Assembly: GCA_021286855.1 (NCBI GenBank)
Contig: JAJTBO010000008.1
Location: forward strand, 1-64,000
Length of the DNA stretch: 64,000 nt
Source: Hyphomicrobiales bacterium
Lineage (GTDB): Bacteria > Pseudomonadota > Alphaproteobacteria > Rhizobiales > Ancalomicrobiaceae
Direction: 5' to 3'
Each line of letters opens with the position of its first letter. Position 1 is the stretch's first letter. Under the pieces are notes generated by a model that saw nothing but the letters and a program-made list of their open reading frames with translations, did no database searches and had not been told where the DNA came from. The position numbers and the translations under genes are program-made. Of the stretch, positions 35,883 through 48,270 are shown piece by piece.

Positions 35883-38303
35883 TCAGTGGGCGGTGACGCC
35901 GGCCGCGTCGTCGTCGGAGGCCTTGGGCGAGTTCGCCGGCTCCTCCCACTCGATGCGCTCGGGCATGCGCGTCAGGGCATGCGTCAGCACCTCGTCCATG
36001 CGGCCGACCGGCACGATCTCGAGACCCGACTTCACGTTGTCCGGGATGTCGGCGAGATCCTTGGCGTTCTCCTCCGGGATCAGCACCTTCTTGATGCCTC
36101 CCCGAAGAGCCGCCAGGAGCTTCTCCTTGAGGCCGCCGATCGGCAGGACGCGGCCGCGCAGCGTCACTTCGCCGGTCATGGCGACGTCGTGGCGCACCGG
36201 GATGCCGGTCAGCACCGAGACGATGCAGGTCGCCATCGCCGTGCCGGCCGAGGGGCCGTCCTTCGGAGTGGCGCCTTCCGGCACGTGGACGTGGACGTCG
36301 CGCTTCTCGAACAGCGGCGGTTCGATGCCGAAGTCGAGGGCGCGGGAGCGGACGTAGGACGCCGCCGCCGAGATGGACTCCTTCATCACGTCGCGCAGGT
36401 TGCCGGTGACCGTCATGCGGCCCTTGCCGGGCATGGTGACGGCTTCGATGGTGAGCAACTCGCCGCCGACCTCGGTCCAGGCGAGGCCGGTGACGACGCC
36501 GACCTGGTCCTCCTGCTCCGCCTCGCCGTGACGGAAGCGCGGCACGCCGAGATAGGCCTCCAGCTTCTCCTTGTCGACGTCGACGGCGATCGCCTTCTTC
36601 AGCACCAGATCCTTGGTCGCCTTGCGGGCGAGGGTCGCCATCTCGCGCTCGAGATTGCGGACGCCGGCTTCCCGCGTGTAGGTGCGGATCGCCTCGCGCA
36701 GCGCCTCGTCGGAGATCGAGAACTCGCCCTCCTTCAGACCATGGTCCTTCATGGTCTTGGGGATCAGATGCTTGCGGGCGATCTCGACCTTCTCGTCCTC
36801 GGTGTAGCCGGCGATGCGGATGATCTCCATGCGGTCCATCAGCGGCGCCGGGATGTTCAGCGTATTCGCCGTGGTCACGAACATCACGTCCGAGAGGTCG
36901 TATTCGACCTCCAGGTAGTGGTCCATGAAGGTGGAGTTCTGTTCCGGATCGAGCACCTCGAGTAGGGCCGAGGACGGATCGCCGCGGAAGTCCTGGCCCA
37001 TCTTGTCGATCTCGTCGAGCAGGAAGAGCGGGTTGGACTTCTTGGCCTTGCGCATCGACTGGATGACCTTGCCGGGCATCGAGCCGATGTAGGTGCGGCG
37101 GTGACCGCGGATCTCGGCCTCGTCACGCACGCCGCCGAGCGACACGCGCACGAACTCGCGGCCCGTCGCCTTGGCGATCGAGCGGCCGAGCGAGGTCTTG
37201 CCGACGCCCGGAGGGCCGACGAGGCAGAGGATCGGGCCCTTCAGCTTGTTGGCGCGGCTCTGCACGGCGAGATATTCGACGATTCGCTCCTTGACCTTGT
37301 CGAGGCCGTAGTGGTCGTCGTCGAGGATCCCTTGCGCGAAGTTCAGGTCCTGCTTCAGCTTGGAGCGCTTCGCCCACGGAATGCCGAGCAGCCAGTCGAG
37401 ATAGTTGCGCACGACGGTGGCCTCGGCCGACATCGGCGACATCTGACGCAGCTTCTTCAGCTCGCCGGCGGCCTTTTCGCGGGCCTCCTTGTTGAGCTTG
37501 GTCTTGGCGATGCGCTCTTCCAGCTCGGCGATCTCGTCGCGGCCTTCCTCGCCGTCGCCGAGCTCCTTCTGGATCGCCTTGATCTGCTCGTTCAGATAGT
37601 ACTCGCGCTGGGTCTTCTCCATCTGGCGCTTGACGCGCGAGCGGATCCGCTTCTCGACCTGGAGGACCGAAATCTCGCTCTCCATGTGGCCGAGCACCTT
37701 CTCCAGACGCTCGGAGACGGGCAGCGTGGCGAGCAGCTCCTGCTTCTCGGGGATCTTCACCGCGAGATGCGAGGCGATGGTGTCGGCGAGCTTGGAATGG
37801 TCCGTGATCTGGGTCACGGTGCCGAGCACTTCCGGCGACACCTTCTTGTTGAGCTTCACGTAGTTCTCGAACTCGGCGACGACCGAGCGGCCGAGCGCCT
37901 CCAGTTCGACCGGATCGTCGACGACGTCGGCGACGACCTTCACCGAGGCCTCGAAGATGTCGGAGCGGTCGCCGAAGGCGACGATCTCGGCGCGGCTGGC
38001 GCCCTCGACCAGCACCTTGACGGTGCCGTCGGGCAGCTTGAGCAGCTGCAGCACAGAGGCGAGCGTGCCGATGCGATAGATGTCGTCGGTCGACGGATCG
38101 TCGTCGGAAGCGTTCTTCTGGGTGGCGAGCAGGATCTGCTTGTCGGCCTTCATCACCTGTTCGAGGGCGCGGATCGACTTCTCGCGGCCGACGAACAGCG
38201 GCACGATCATGTGCGGGAAGACGACGATGTCGCGCAGCGGCAGCACCGCGTAGACGTCGGCGCCGGGTGCGGGAACGCCGGTCGGGGTGGTTTCGTCGGT
38301 CAT
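35883..38303 (-). CDS. lon: ATP-dependent protease Lon
   Basis: 806 residues, LonA type. The N-terminal substrate-binding domain ([25 protein letters not shown]) is followed by the AAA+ module ([50 protein letters not shown]) and the C-terminal protease domain with [10 protein letters not shown], where the Ser of the Ser-Lys dyad lies. The start is ATG 38303, after a GAGAGAGGAC site; a further in-frame start upstream would add 25 residues but is less likely. The gene has a candidate promoter about 220 bp upstream. Confidence 0.97.
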   Translation of the reverse strand: MTDETTPTGVPAPGADVYAVLPLRDIVVFPHMIVPLFVGREKSIRALEQVMKADKQILLATQKNASDDDPSTDDIYRIGTLASVLQLLKLPDGTVKVLVEGASRAEIVAFGDRSDIFEASVKVVADVVDDPVELEALGRSVVAEFENYVKLNKKVSPEVLGTVTQITDHSKLADTIASHLAVKIPEKQELLATLPVSERLEKVLGHMESEISVLQVEKRIRSRVKRQMEKTQREYYLNEQIKAIQKELGDGEEGRDEIAELEERIAKTKLNKEAREKAAGELKKLRQMSPMSAEATVVRNYLDWLLGIPWAKRSKLKQDLNFAQGILDDDHYGLDKVKERIVEYLAVQSRANKLKGPILCLVGPPGVGKTSLGRSIAKATGREFVRVSLGGVRDEAEIRGHRRTYIGSMPGKVIQSMRKAKKSNPLFLLDEIDKMGQDFRGDPSSALLEVLDPEQNSTFMDHYLEVEYDLSDVMFVTTANTLNIPAPLMDRMEIIRIAGYTEDEKVEIARKHLIPKTMKDHGLKEGEFSISDEALREAIRTYTREAGVRNLEREMATLARKATKDLVLKKAIAVDVDKEKLEAYLGVPRFRHGEAEQEDQVGVVTGLAWTEVGGELLTIEAVTMPGKGRMTVTGNLRDVMKESISAAASYVRSRALDFGIEPPLFEKRDVHVHVPEGATPKDGPSAGTAMATCIVSVLTGIPVRHDVAMTGEVTLRGRVLPIGGLKEKLLAALRGGIKKVLIPEENAKDLADIPDNVKSGLEIVPVGRMDEVLTHALTRMPERIEWEEPANSPKASDDDAAGVTAH

Positions 38304-38524
38304 CACATCGTCCTCTCTCGCCTCGGCGTCGCCTCCCGGTCGCGGTCTCGCGCCCCGGGTCGTCGCCGGATCGGTCACGCCTCACCGGCCCACCGGCTCC
38401 GCGCTCCTCCGCTGGGATCTCACCATGCAGATTTCGCGCCGAACCGACGAGCCGATCGGACGAATGGGCCTCTCCGCGATGATCGCGCGAGACGGCCCGC
38501 CCTCCTTCGACCGCACCGTTCTCC

Positions 38525-38557
38525 CATTAGGTGGCTACCCGTAGGGGGCAAGTCAAG
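38525..38557 (-). promoter_or_regulatory. Candidate promoter of lon
   Basis: On the minus strand TTGACT (38556-38551) is separated by 17 bases from CACCTAAT (from 38533). CTTGAC at the -35 also fits the CTTG start of alphaproteobacterial heat-shock promoters, but the -10 match is modest. Confidence 0.4.
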
Positions 38558-38708
38558 GCGGAGGACGCGAGAGGGAAAAGGCCGCGTGAACATGTCGAAG
38601 GTCCCTTGCGCCTCAGGGACTTGCCGCAGCGCAGAGCGAACGGCGAGGGAGATCGCGGAGCGGGCCGACGGCTCCGACCGCCACCGTGCCGGCGGGCGAC
38701 TCGGACGC

Positions 38709-38746
38709 CCGCAAACGGAAACGCCCGATCGGCGGGCGATCGGGCG
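38709..38746 (-). terminator. Rho-independent terminator of clpX
   Basis: A perfect 10-bp stem, CGCCCGATCG (38722-38731) with CGATCGGGCG (38737-38746), loop 5 nt, followed on the minus strand by TTTCCGTTTGC. It begins 30 bp past the clpX stop. Confidence 0.85.
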
Positions 38747-38776
38747 TCCATTTCTTCGGCAGAGCCTGCGCGGCGA

Positions 38777-40048
<1,272 letters not shown>

Positions 40049-40438
40049 CCCCGTCTCGCGGTCGTTCGTCCGACGGTTTCGGGGCCATGCGCCTCACGAA
40101 ACCACCCTGCCCTCCCGTCCCTCTCGGGTCGGAAACGCGTTTCGGCCGCAGTCCATCCGATCATGCTAGATCCGAGAAGATCAAGACCGCCTTAACGACG
40201 ATCCCTCCCCGCATCACGATCGTGGTGGTCTTCCGCGTCTCGTTCGGGAGACGTTTCGACCGACTTGCGGCAGATCAGACGACCCGGTCCGCGCCTTTCT
40301 TCTCTCGAGCGTCCCGTCGGACCACCGACAATTCCGACAGGACCTTCCGCACCACGGCTCACGCGATGCGATCTTCGTGCCACGGCGGGAGGGATCTGCC
40401 GGGATCCTCTCGCCGGGGGCTTGCGCCCGTCGGCACGC
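40049..40438. other. Intergenic region between clpP and clpX
   Basis: 390 bp. A GC-rich stem lies immediately after the clpP stop (40412-40434) without a T-run, and a small 6-bp hairpin CGTCTC/GAGACG is present near 40240. A separate clpX promoter is expected here but I cannot place it. Confidence 0.5.
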
Positions 40439-41071
<633 letters not shown>

Positions 41072-41419
41072 CGTCTCACCAGACCTTTCGATTCTCGTCG
41101 CGGCCACGACCCCGGATCGCTCCGGACGATCGGCCGACAGGCTCCTCAGCGGTCGCGGGACGTGGGAACGCGCGACGTCGGCGGCGTCGGCCGCCCTTTT
41201 CTCGATACATATAGCCTCGAAGGCGCGTCGGGAAGGGGCGCGCATGCGCCCTCCCCGCGCCGTCGCAATCATCGTCAACGCCGCGCCAACGCCTTGGGCT
41301 GCCGCAGCTTTCCGACTTCGTCGCCGAACCGGGCGGGTCCGAGACGACGAAACCCGCCCTGAGGGGGCGGGTTTCGAAAGCGCTCGCGCGGCCTTTCGGG
41401 CCGGCGAATCGAGGTCCGA
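41072..41419. other. Intergenic region between tig and clpP
   Basis: 348 bp containing the tig terminator (41349-41375) and the upstream region of clpP. I see no clear promoter consensus. Confidence 0.55.
41349..41375 (-). terminator. Terminator of tig
   Basis: A perfect 11-bp stem, GAAACCCGCCC (41349-41359) with GGGCGGGTTTC (41365-41375), loop 5 nt. On the minus strand it ends GGGTTTCGTCG. It begins 44 bp past the tig stop. Confidence 0.8.
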
Positions 41420-42766
41420 TCACGCCTCTTCGGCGTCGGCCATCAGGTCCTCGGGGGTGACTTCCTTGTCGGTCACCTTGCACTCGGCGAGGATCAGATC
41501 GACGACCTTCTCCTCGAAGATCGGGGCGCGCAGCGAGGCCAGCGCCATCTGGTTCGACCGATAGTAGTCGAACACCTGCTTCTCCTGGCCGGGGAACTGG
41601 CGGACGCGATCGATGAGGGCGCGCTGGACCTCCTCGTCGGTCACCTGGACCTCACGCTTCTCGCCGACCTCGGAGAGAACCAGGCCGAGGCGGACGCGGC
41701 GGGTCGCGATCTTGCGGTAGTCGGCCTTGGCCTCCTCCTCGGTCGTGCCCTCGTCGGCGAAGCTCTTGCCGGTCTGCTGGAGCTCGGCCTGGGCCTGGTT
41801 CCAGATGTTCTCGAACTCGCCCTCGACGAGCTTCTCGGGCAGATCGAAGGCATACTGCTCGTCGAGCTTGTCGAGGAGCGCGCGCTTGACCTTGGCGCGG
41901 GTGGCGCCGGCGTACTGGGCGCCGATCTGCTCCTTGATGATCTCACGCAGCTTGTCGAGGCTCTCGATGCCGAGCTTCGAAGCCCATTCGTCGTCGATCG
42001 CCAGTTCGCCCGGCGCCTGGACGCCCTGCACCTTGCAGGCGAACTCGGCCGGCTTGCCGGCGAGATGGGCGGCGGCGTAGTCCTCCGGGAAGGCGACCTT
42101 GACGACGACGTCGTCGCCGACCTTCGCGCCGACCAGCTGATCCTCGAAGCCGGGGATGAACTGGTTGGAGCCGAGCACCAGATCGACGCCTTCGGCCGAG
42201 CCGCCCTCGAAAGCGACGCCCTCGATGGTGCCGACGAAGTCGATCTTGACCTTGTCGCCGGCTTCCGCCTTCGCGCCCTCGGCCTTGTCGGCGAAGGGAC
42301 GGTTGCCTTCGGCGATCTGCTTCAGGCGTTCTTCGACCTCTTCGTCCTTGACCGGGACGATCGGACGCTCGACCTCGATGCCGCTCCAGTCGGCGATCTC
42401 GAAGGTCGGCAGCAGCTCGTAGGCCGCGGTGAAGACCAGATCGGCCTCGCCGAGCACGACCTTCTCGGCGGCGCAGCCTTCGGCCAGCGCCACGTCGGGG
42501 TTGAGCGCCGGACGCTCGCCGCGACCTTCGACCACTTCGCGGATCGATTCGCCGATGACCTCGTCGACGATGCGCGCCATCTCCTGCGCGCCGACGAGGC
42601 GCTTCAGGTGGGCGGTCGGGACCTTGCCGGGACGGAAGCCGTTGATGCGGACGGTGTCCTTCATCTCGACGAGGCGCTTGTCGAGGCGGCCGACGAGATC
42701 GGCGGCCGGAACCGTGATGGAGAGTTCGCGCTTCAGGCCCTCGGAAAGGGTTTCGGTCACCTGCAT
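41420..42766 (-). CDS. tig: Trigger factor
   Basis: 448 residues, ribosome-associated chaperone with peptidyl-prolyl isomerase activity. The ribosome-binding tail has NGFRPGKVPTAHLKR (the GFRxGxxP signature); the FKBP-like domain has DKVKIDFVGTIEGVAFEGG and GFEDQLVGAKVGDD; the C-terminal helical arms follow. The start is ATG 42766 (MQVTETLSEGLKREL). It is upstream of clpP on the same strand, the common order, but separated by a terminator. Confidence 0.97.
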   Translation of the reverse strand: MQVTETLSEGLKRELSITVPAADLVGRLDKRLVEMKDTVRINGFRPGKVPTAHLKRLVGAQEMARIVDEVIGESIREVVEGRGERPALNPDVALAEGCAAEKVVLGEADLVFTAAYELLPTFEIADWSGIEVERPIVPVKDEEVEERLKQIAEGNRPFADKAEGAKAEAGDKVKIDFVGTIEGVAFEGGSAEGVDLVLGSNQFIPGFEDQLVGAKVGDDVVVKVAFPEDYAAAHLAGKPAEFACKVQGVQAPGELAIDDEWASKLGIESLDKLREIIKEQIGAQYAGATRAKVKRALLDKLDEQYAFDLPEKLVEGEFENIWNQAQAELQQTGKSFADEGTTEEEAKADYRKIATRRVRLGLVLSEVGEKREVQVTDEEVQRALIDRVRQFPGQEKQVFDYYRSNQMALASLRAPIFEEKVVDLILAECKVTDKEVTPEDLMADAEEA

Positions 42767-42983
42767 GGGGGTCGACGTCCTGGTTTCGTGATCGGAAGGT
42801 CGGGGCGCGATACCGAAAGTGAGCGCGCGCGAACGCGCGGCCTCGGGACCGAACCCGCCGTGGTGGCGCTTCTTAAGCGCGTGAGCCGGGAAGGACAAGG
42901 GGAAAAGCGGCCGACGGGGCGTTCGCGCCGGGACCAGCGAGCATTTTTCGGATCGCGCCGGCGGCGGGGCGCCGCCCCGCGGA

Positions 42984-43934
42984 TCACAATGTCGGCGTCC
43001 ACGCCATGAGAACGGCGAAGATCGCCAGGGAGACGGCGGTATGCGCGGTCAGGACGCGGTGGACGAAGCGGCGCTCGTCGGCGGTCGCCGGGCCCTGCGG
43101 CATGAACAGCGGCACGATGAAGGGCGGCGGCAGGATCATCAGGGTGAAGAGCGCGACCGAGAAGCGAGGCTCGAGGCCGAGGCCCCATCCGAGGACGCCC
43201 CAGGCCGCCACGCCGGCGAGCGGCAGCTGCAGGGCGAGACGCAGGGCGACCACCTTCGCCACTTCGCCGAAGGCGCCCTTCTCGAGATGGAAGCCGTGGC
43301 CGACGACGATCAGGATCAGGGGCGCGGTCAGCGGCGCGAGCATCCTGAGCGTCGCCATCACCGCGTCGAGACCGGGGATGCGGTCGAGGTCGGCGGCGTG
43401 GACGCCGAGGAGATCGAGTCCGACGCCGGCGGCGATCGCCAGGATCACCGGGTTCTTCGCGAAGCGGGCGAGGGTCGCGCCGAGGCTCGGCTTCTCCTCG
43501 CGGCTCGCCAGCAGCAGGCCGAAGAAGACGAACCAGATGAAGAGTTCGTGGCCGAGCGCCACCACGGCGATGGTCGGCACCGCGGCGAGCCCGAAGGCGC
43601 CGGCGAAGAGGCCGATGCCGAGCATGCCGTATTCGTAGCCGGTCATCAGGAAGCGCGCCCACGGCCGTTCGACGCCGCCGAGCCGCAAGAGGAGCGGGCC
43701 GAGAAAGAGGCCGACGAGGCAGATCGCGAAGACCAGCGCCACGACGAGGAGATATTCGCGCCGGAGGTCGAGATCGACGAAGGAGAGGAACAGCACCGCC
43801 GGCAGGACGATGCGCACGACCAGAAGCTTCAGCGCGTCGCCGGTCGCTTCGTCGACGAGGCGGCCGACGCGCAGGCCCCAGCCGAGCGCCAGGAGTAGGA
43901 AGATCGGCAGAATGCGCGGCAGCAGCGTGAGCAT
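42984..43934 (-). CDS. AEC family transporter
   Basis: 316 residues with about ten hydrophobic segments, auxin-efflux-carrier family. It starts at ATG 43934 (MLTLLPRILPIFLLLALGWG) behind a GGAGG site. Family-like features are the early LVVRIVLPAVLFLSF segment and the second half LRMLAPLTAPLILIVVGHGF. Bacterial members move small organic acids or are uncharacterised, so the substrate is not assigned. It is flanked by unrelated genes and appears to be monocistronic. Confidence 0.85.
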   Translation of the reverse strand: MLTLLPRILPIFLLLALGWGLRVGRLVDEATGDALKLLVVRIVLPAVLFLSFVDLDLRREYLLVVALVFAICLVGLFLGPLLLRLGGVERPWARFLMTGYEYGMLGIGLFAGAFGLAAVPTIAVVALGHELFIWFVFFGLLLASREEKPSLGATLARFAKNPVILAIAAGVGLDLLGVHAADLDRIPGLDAVMATLRMLAPLTAPLILIVVGHGFHLEKGAFGEVAKVVALRLALQLPLAGVAAWGVLGWGLGLEPRFSVALFTLMILPPPFIVPLFMPQGPATADERRFVHRVLTAHTAVSLAIFAVLMAWTPTL

Positions 43935-44057
43935 GAGGGAGCGGCCTCCGAGTCGTCGGGGCCATGTTGCCACAGCGTGCGCGGCGACCGCATCGACCCG
44001 ATGGGCGGGGCTCCCCTGCGACGGAGGGCGGGGAAGATCACGGCCGGCGGCGGCGCG

Positions 44058-45551
44058 TCAGTCCTTGGAGGCGAGCACGTAGTGACGGCGCTTGTCTTCG
44101 TACATGCGGGCGTCGGCGCGGCGCGCCACGTCCTCGATCACCGCGCCCGGCCCCACGGCGGTGGCGGCGCCAGCGGCGAAGGAGAGGGTCGCTCCGCCGT
44201 AGAACTGGTTGTTGAGGTCGGTCAGACGATGGATGTTCTCGATCATCGCCTCGGCGGCGAGGGCGTCGGCGCCGGGCATCAGGATCGCGAATTCGTCGCC
44301 GCCGATGCGGGCGGCGCGGTACGGCGCCTCGGCGGCGGCGGCGACCACCTCGCCGGCGCGCCGCAACAGTTGATCGCCGGCGGCGTGGCCCTTGCGGTCG
44401 TTGAGCGCCTTGAGGCCGTTCAGATCGGCGACGACCACCGAGACCGGCCACAGGCCGGCGCGCTGCAGCCGATCGATCTCGTCGACGTAGAAGGAGCGAT
44501 TGTGCAGCTTGGTCAGCACGTCGTGCTTGCCGAGGAATTCGAGATAGGCCTCGGCCTTCTTGCGGGCGGTGATGTCGGTCAGCGCCACCTGGACCAGCGA
44601 CCAGTCGGCCTCGTGTCCGGGAAACACCGAAAACTGCATGAGCAGGTTCAACTCTTCGCCGTCGAGGGCGTAGTTGACCACCTCGCGCTGCTGCAGGAGC
44701 TTGCCGGCCCACAGATCGATCAGCTGTTCGCGGAAGGGCTGGCGCATCGCGTCACGGAAGACCTCGTGCTTGCGCAGCAGGAGCTCGCCGCGGTCGGCGG
44801 CGCGGAAGAGGCGCAGCGTCGCGTTGTTGACGTCGAGGATCCGGATCTCGCTCATGCAGCGCTCGACGAATTCCGGATGGACGTCGGTGAAGGTGCGGAA
44901 GTCGTCGATGCCGCAGGCGCGGACCTCGTCGACGAGCCGTTTGACGCCGGAGAAGTCCTCGACCCACAGCGACACCGGCGAGTGGTCGAAGAGGCCGCGC
45001 GCGTAGGCGTCGACCTCGGCCTTGGCGCGGCGGGCCTGCTCGCGTTCGGTGACGTCGTCGATGGCGACCAGCACCCGGCCCCAGTCGCCCTCGGACCCGG
45101 GCAGGAGCGCGCCGTTCAACAGGATGTCGAGGCGACGGCCGGAGAGCGTGTAGTTGACGGTCTGGCTGGAGAAGGTGGTCGAGCCCTCGAAGAGCTGGAC
45201 CAGCTCCTCGGCATAGACCGCCAGCATGTCGCCACGGAAGACCCGATCGAGGCTGCCGAGCAGGCGGAAGCGATCGGGCGCCTCGTAGAGCTGCAACGTG
45301 CGCCGGTTGACGTCGATCACCCGGATCAGCGCGGCGCAGCGCGAGACGCGGGTTAGATCGGCGAGCAGGAAGGCGCGCAGATCGGTCACGCCCTCGTCGC
45401 GCCAGGCGTCCAATTGCGCCTTGACGCCGGAATAATCCTCGAGCCAGAGCGAGATCGGCGCGAGTTCGAACATCGCGAGGCCGTCCTCGGACGGCTTCTC
45501 CGGATGCCCCACCGCATCGTTCCCGCGCGCTTCGACCGCACGTCCGCTCAT
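44058..45551 (-). CDS. Diguanylate cyclase with duplicated PAS-like input
   Basis: 497 residues, soluble. Two homologous input modules begin FELAPISLWLEDYSGVK (residue ~28) and FDHSPVSLWVEDFSGVK (~190), each followed by IR(V/I)(I/L)DVN..TL.L(Y/F).A and a PAC-like end (VAIDDVTEREQARRAK; VALTDITARKKAEAYL). The GGDEF domain is at residues 417-421 (ARIGGDEFAIL). The RxxD inhibitory site five residues upstream is absent (RAAR), so product inhibition of that kind is not expected. It makes cyclic-di-GMP. The ligand of the duplicated modules is unknown. Monocistronic by position. Confidence 0.9.
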   Translation of the reverse strand: MSGRAVEARGNDAVGHPEKPSEDGLAMFELAPISLWLEDYSGVKAQLDAWRDEGVTDLRAFLLADLTRVSRCAALIRVIDVNRRTLQLYEAPDRFRLLGSLDRVFRGDMLAVYAEELVQLFEGSTTFSSQTVNYTLSGRRLDILLNGALLPGSEGDWGRVLVAIDDVTEREQARRAKAEVDAYARGLFDHSPVSLWVEDFSGVKRLVDEVRACGIDDFRTFTDVHPEFVERCMSEIRILDVNNATLRLFRAADRGELLLRKHEVFRDAMRQPFREQLIDLWAGKLLQQREVVNYALDGEELNLLMQFSVFPGHEADWSLVQVALTDITARKKAEAYLEFLGKHDVLTKLHNRSFYVDEIDRLQRAGLWPVSVVVADLNGLKALNDRKGHAAGDQLLRRAGEVVAAAAEAPYRAARIGGDEFAILMPGADALAAEAMIENIHRLTDLNNQFYGGATLSFAAGAATAVGPGAVIEDVARRADARMYEDKRRHYVLASKD

Positions 45552-45698
45552 GGCAGATCCCTACCTCTCGTCCCGACGGGGAACGAGAATGGGCCACCAG
45601 CGATTGCCACGGGGTTAAGCGACGACCGATGGAGGTCGGAAATAATGTTGCCGAACCGTATCTCGCTCCGCCCGGCGCATCGCGCCGAGCGGCGAACT

Positions 45699-45783
45699 TG
45701 GTGCGGGTGAAGGGACTCGAACCCCCAAGGCTTGCGCCAGCGGAACCTAAATCCGCCGTGTCTACCAGTTCCACCACACCCGC
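45699..45783 (-). tRNA. tRNA-Leu (anticodon UAG)
   Basis: The minus strand folds with acceptor GCGGGTG/CACCCGC, anticodon stem GCGGA/TCCGC around loop TTTAGGT, a long variable arm (TGGCGCAAGCCTTG region), a T-loop TTCGAGT and encoded CCA. 85 nt, as expected for a class II tRNA. Confidence 0.96.
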
Positions 45784-45837
45784 GAACCGCCGATCGAGGT
45801 AGCCCGAAGCGCGACGCGAGGCAAGACGTCGCGACGC

Positions 45838-46575
45838 TCACCTGGTCGAGGTCAGCTTCGGATCGACCGCGGTCACCGGCGTCGTCGACGCGCCCGCCCT
45901 GGCGGCGACCGAGGGCGTCGCGGCGCCGGTGTCGGGCGTCGACAGGGCGATGAATTCCGACATCTTCGCCTCGATCGTCTGCGGGAAACAGAGCGTGTAG
46001 TAGTTCTGCACCACCCGATAACCGACGCCGGCGGACGCGATCTCGGAGCGTTTGCGTTCGATCTCGGTGCGATAGGCGACCTGGAGCTTGGTCACGGTGC
46101 GGAACACCAGCTCCGGCTCCATCTTGAAGAGATAGCTGTCGAGCCACTTCTCGGTCAGCTGCGCGCCGACGCCGAAGGCGGCGGCCACCGTGGTGATGGT
46201 CGGATCGGCGACGCGGGCGGCGGCGAGCAGGCCCGAGGCGTTCTTGCTCAACAGGTCGAGAATGTCGCTGTCGCGCTGGCGCATGCGGGTGAAGCGGAAG
46301 TTCAGGCGCAGATATTCGGCGCATTCCTCGTCGACGTAGTTGAAGCCGAGTTGGGTCGCCTCCCACCACAGCGGCGCGCCGGTCAGGCTCGCATCGCGCT
46401 TCTTGGCGAAGCCGGCGAGCGTGTCCATCACGGCGGCCTGACGCGCCAACTTGGTCTCGACGTCGGCGACGGCGATGGTCGGCCCGGGGCCGTAGCGCTG
46501 GTCGACGTCGGGCAACTTGGAACAACCGAACAGAAGCAACGCGGCGGCGAGCGACGCGTACGCGCGACGAGACAT
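45838..46575 (-). CDS. Putative lipoprotein, function unknown
   Basis: 245 residues. The start at ATG 46575 gives a lipoprotein signal: MSRRAYASLAAALLLFGCS, with lipobox LFGC. The rest is soluble and mostly helical, with two Cys later (EECAEYL; LCFPQTIE) that could form a disulfide. The C-terminus is low-complexity Ala/Thr/Pro. I do not recognise the family. It lies alone between tRNA-Leu and nnr, 117 bp from the nnr stop. Confidence 0.7.
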   Translation of the reverse strand: MSRRAYASLAAALLLFGCSKLPDVDQRYGPGPTIAVADVETKLARQAAVMDTLAGFAKKRDASLTGAPLWWEATQLGFNYVDEECAEYLRLNFRFTRMRQRDSDILDLLSKNASGLLAAARVADPTITTVAAAFGVGAQLTEKWLDSYLFKMEPELVFRTVTKLQVAYRTEIERKRSEIASAGVGYRVVQNYYTLCFPQTIEAKMSEFIALSTPDTGAATPSVAARAGASTTPVTAVDPKLTSTR

Positions 46576-46692
46576 GGTCGAGCCCCCCCCCTCTTCCCCG
46601 GGGAAATCGTCCTCTTCTCGTGCAGAGATTGCAATCCCAAAAAAACACACGTCAACGCTTTGTTCACGTTCGACGTGTGCGACGGGATTTCC

Positions 46693-48270
46693 TCAATCGG
46701 TTCCGCCGAGGTCCTCCTCCTCGTCCTCCTCCGCGTCCTCGGCGTCCCAGGCGCGGCGACGGGCCTCTTCGGCGAGCGCGGTGAGGATCGGGCGGAGCTC
46801 GGCGGCGAGATCCTCGGCGATCAGGCCGGGCCCGGCGCGGCGGCCGCATTCGCCGTGCAGCCAGACGGCGGCGGCCGCCGCCTCGAAGGCGGACAGGCCG
46901 CGAGCCAGGAGACCGCCGACGAGGCCGGCGAGGACGTCGCCGGAGCCGGCGGTGGCGAGATCGGGCGGCGCATTGTCGGCGATCGCGGCGCGGCCGTCGG
47001 GCGCGGCGATCACCGTGTCCGGTCCCTTCAGGACGACGACTGCGGCGGAGCGGGCGGCGGCGGCGCGGGCGCGTTCGGTCTTGGGCAGCGGCGAGGTCTT
47101 CTCGGCCAAATCCGGGAAGAGACGAGCGAATTCGCCCTCGTGCGGGGTCAGGACCACCGGCGCGGGGCGCGCGGCGATCGCGGCGAAGGCGGGCTCGGGC
47201 GCTTCCGCGAGAGTGGTGAGGGCGTCGGCGTCGAGGACGAGCGCGGCGGCGGCGGCGAAGGCGGCCTCGATCAGGGCGCGCGTCCCCTCGCCCACCCCGA
47301 CGGCGGGACCGAGGACGAGGGCGTTGCGGCGCGGATCGGCGAGGATCTCGGCGAGGCCGGCCGCGCCGTCCATCCGGGCGAGCATGACGGCGGTCAGGTG
47401 GCAGGCGTTGACGACCAACGCGTCGGGGGGCGAGGCGAGCGTCACCAGCCCCGCCCCGACCCGGAGCGCGGCGTCGGCCGCCAGGCGCGCCGCGCCGGTG
47501 CGGGCGAGCGGGCCGGAGACGACGACGGCGTGGCCGCGCGAATACTTGTGCCCGTCGAGGGCGGGCGCCGGCAGCGCGTCGCGCCACAGCGGCGGCAGGT
47601 CGCGGAAGGTCTTCGGCGCGATCGCGGCGAGCACGTGGGGACGGATGCCGATGTCGGCGACCAGGGTCTGGCCGCAGAGCAGGCGGCCGGGCAGCAGGAG
47701 ATGGCCCGGCTTCATCCGAAAGAAGGTGACCGAAAAGGCGGCTCGGATCGCCACGCCCATGACGCGGCCGGTGGCGCCGTCGACGCCGGAGGGCAGATCG
47801 ACCGCCACCACCGGCCGACGGGCGGCGTTGACCGCTTCGACCGCTTCGGCGGCGCGGCCGTCCAACGGGCGAGCGAGGCCGGCGCCGAAGAGCGCGTCGA
47901 CCACCACCGTCGCCTCGCGCAGGGCGCGCGGCAACGTCGCCGGATCGAGGGGTTCGACCGCGCCGCGCCAGCGCTCGGCCGCCTCCGCCGCGTCGCCGAC
48001 GAGCCGGGCGCGGTCGCCGAGCAGCATCAGGCGGACGACGCAGCCGCGTTCCTTCAGGATACGGGCGGCGACGAAACCGTCGCCGCCGTTGGCGCCGGGG
48101 CCGCAGAGGACGAGGACGCGCGCGCCGACCGGCCAGCGATGGCCGACCGCGTCGGCGACGGCGCGGCCGGCGTTTTCCATCAGGACGCGACCGGGCGTGC
48201 CGCCGGCGATGGCGCGGGCGTCGGCTTCGGCCATTTCGGCCGGGGTCAGCAATTCGATCAAGGGAGCCAC
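46693..48270 (-). CDS. nnr: Bifunctional NAD(P)H-hydrate repair enzyme Nnr
   Basis: 525 residues with two fused activities. The N-terminal half is the NAD(P)HX epimerase (LLTPAEMAEADARAI, LCGPGANGGDGFVAARIL, VDLPSGVDGATG); the C-terminal half is the ADP-dependent dehydratase (VLTPHEGEFARLF, VLKGPDTVIAAPDG, TAGSGDVLAGLVGGLLARG). It repairs hydrated NADH/NADPH. The start appears to be GTG 48270; the first ATG in frame is at 48234 without a better ribosome site. The C-terminus is acidic (DAEDAEEDEEEDLG). Confidence 0.94.
   Translation of the reverse strand: MAPLIELLTPAEMAEADARAIAGGTPGRVLMENAGRAVADAVGHRWPVGARVLVLCGPGANGGDGFVAARILKERGCVVRLMLLGDRARLVGDAAEAAERWRGAVEPLDPATLPRALREATVVVDALFGAGLARPLDGRAAEAVEAVNAARRPVVAVDLPSGVDGATGRVMGVAIRAAFSVTFFRMKPGHLLLPGRLLCGQTLVADIGIRPHVLAAIAPKTFRDLPPLWRDALPAPALDGHKYSRGHAVVVSGPLARTGAARLAADAALRVGAGLVTLASPPDALVVNACHLTAVMLARMDGAAGLAEILADPRRNALVLGPAVGVGEGTRALIEAAFAAAAALVLDADALTTLAEAPEPAFAAIAARPAPVVLTPHEGEFARLFPDLAEKTSPLPKTERARAAAARSAAVVVLKGPDTVIAAPDGRAAIADNAPPDLATAGSGDVLAGLVGGLLARGLSAFEAAAAAVWLHGECGRRAGPGLIAEDLAAELRPILTALAEEARRRAWDAEDAEEDEEEDLGGTD

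Larger units (their letters stand above)
38304..38776. other. Intergenic region between clpX and lon
   Basis: 473 bp holding the clpX terminator (38709-38746) and a candidate lon promoter (38525-38557). The remaining leader of about 220 nt before lon shows no further structure I can support. Confidence 0.6.

Noticed and set aside
40412-40434. Terminator directly after clpP
   Set aside because: The stem is present but interrupted, and no T-run follows on the minus strand.
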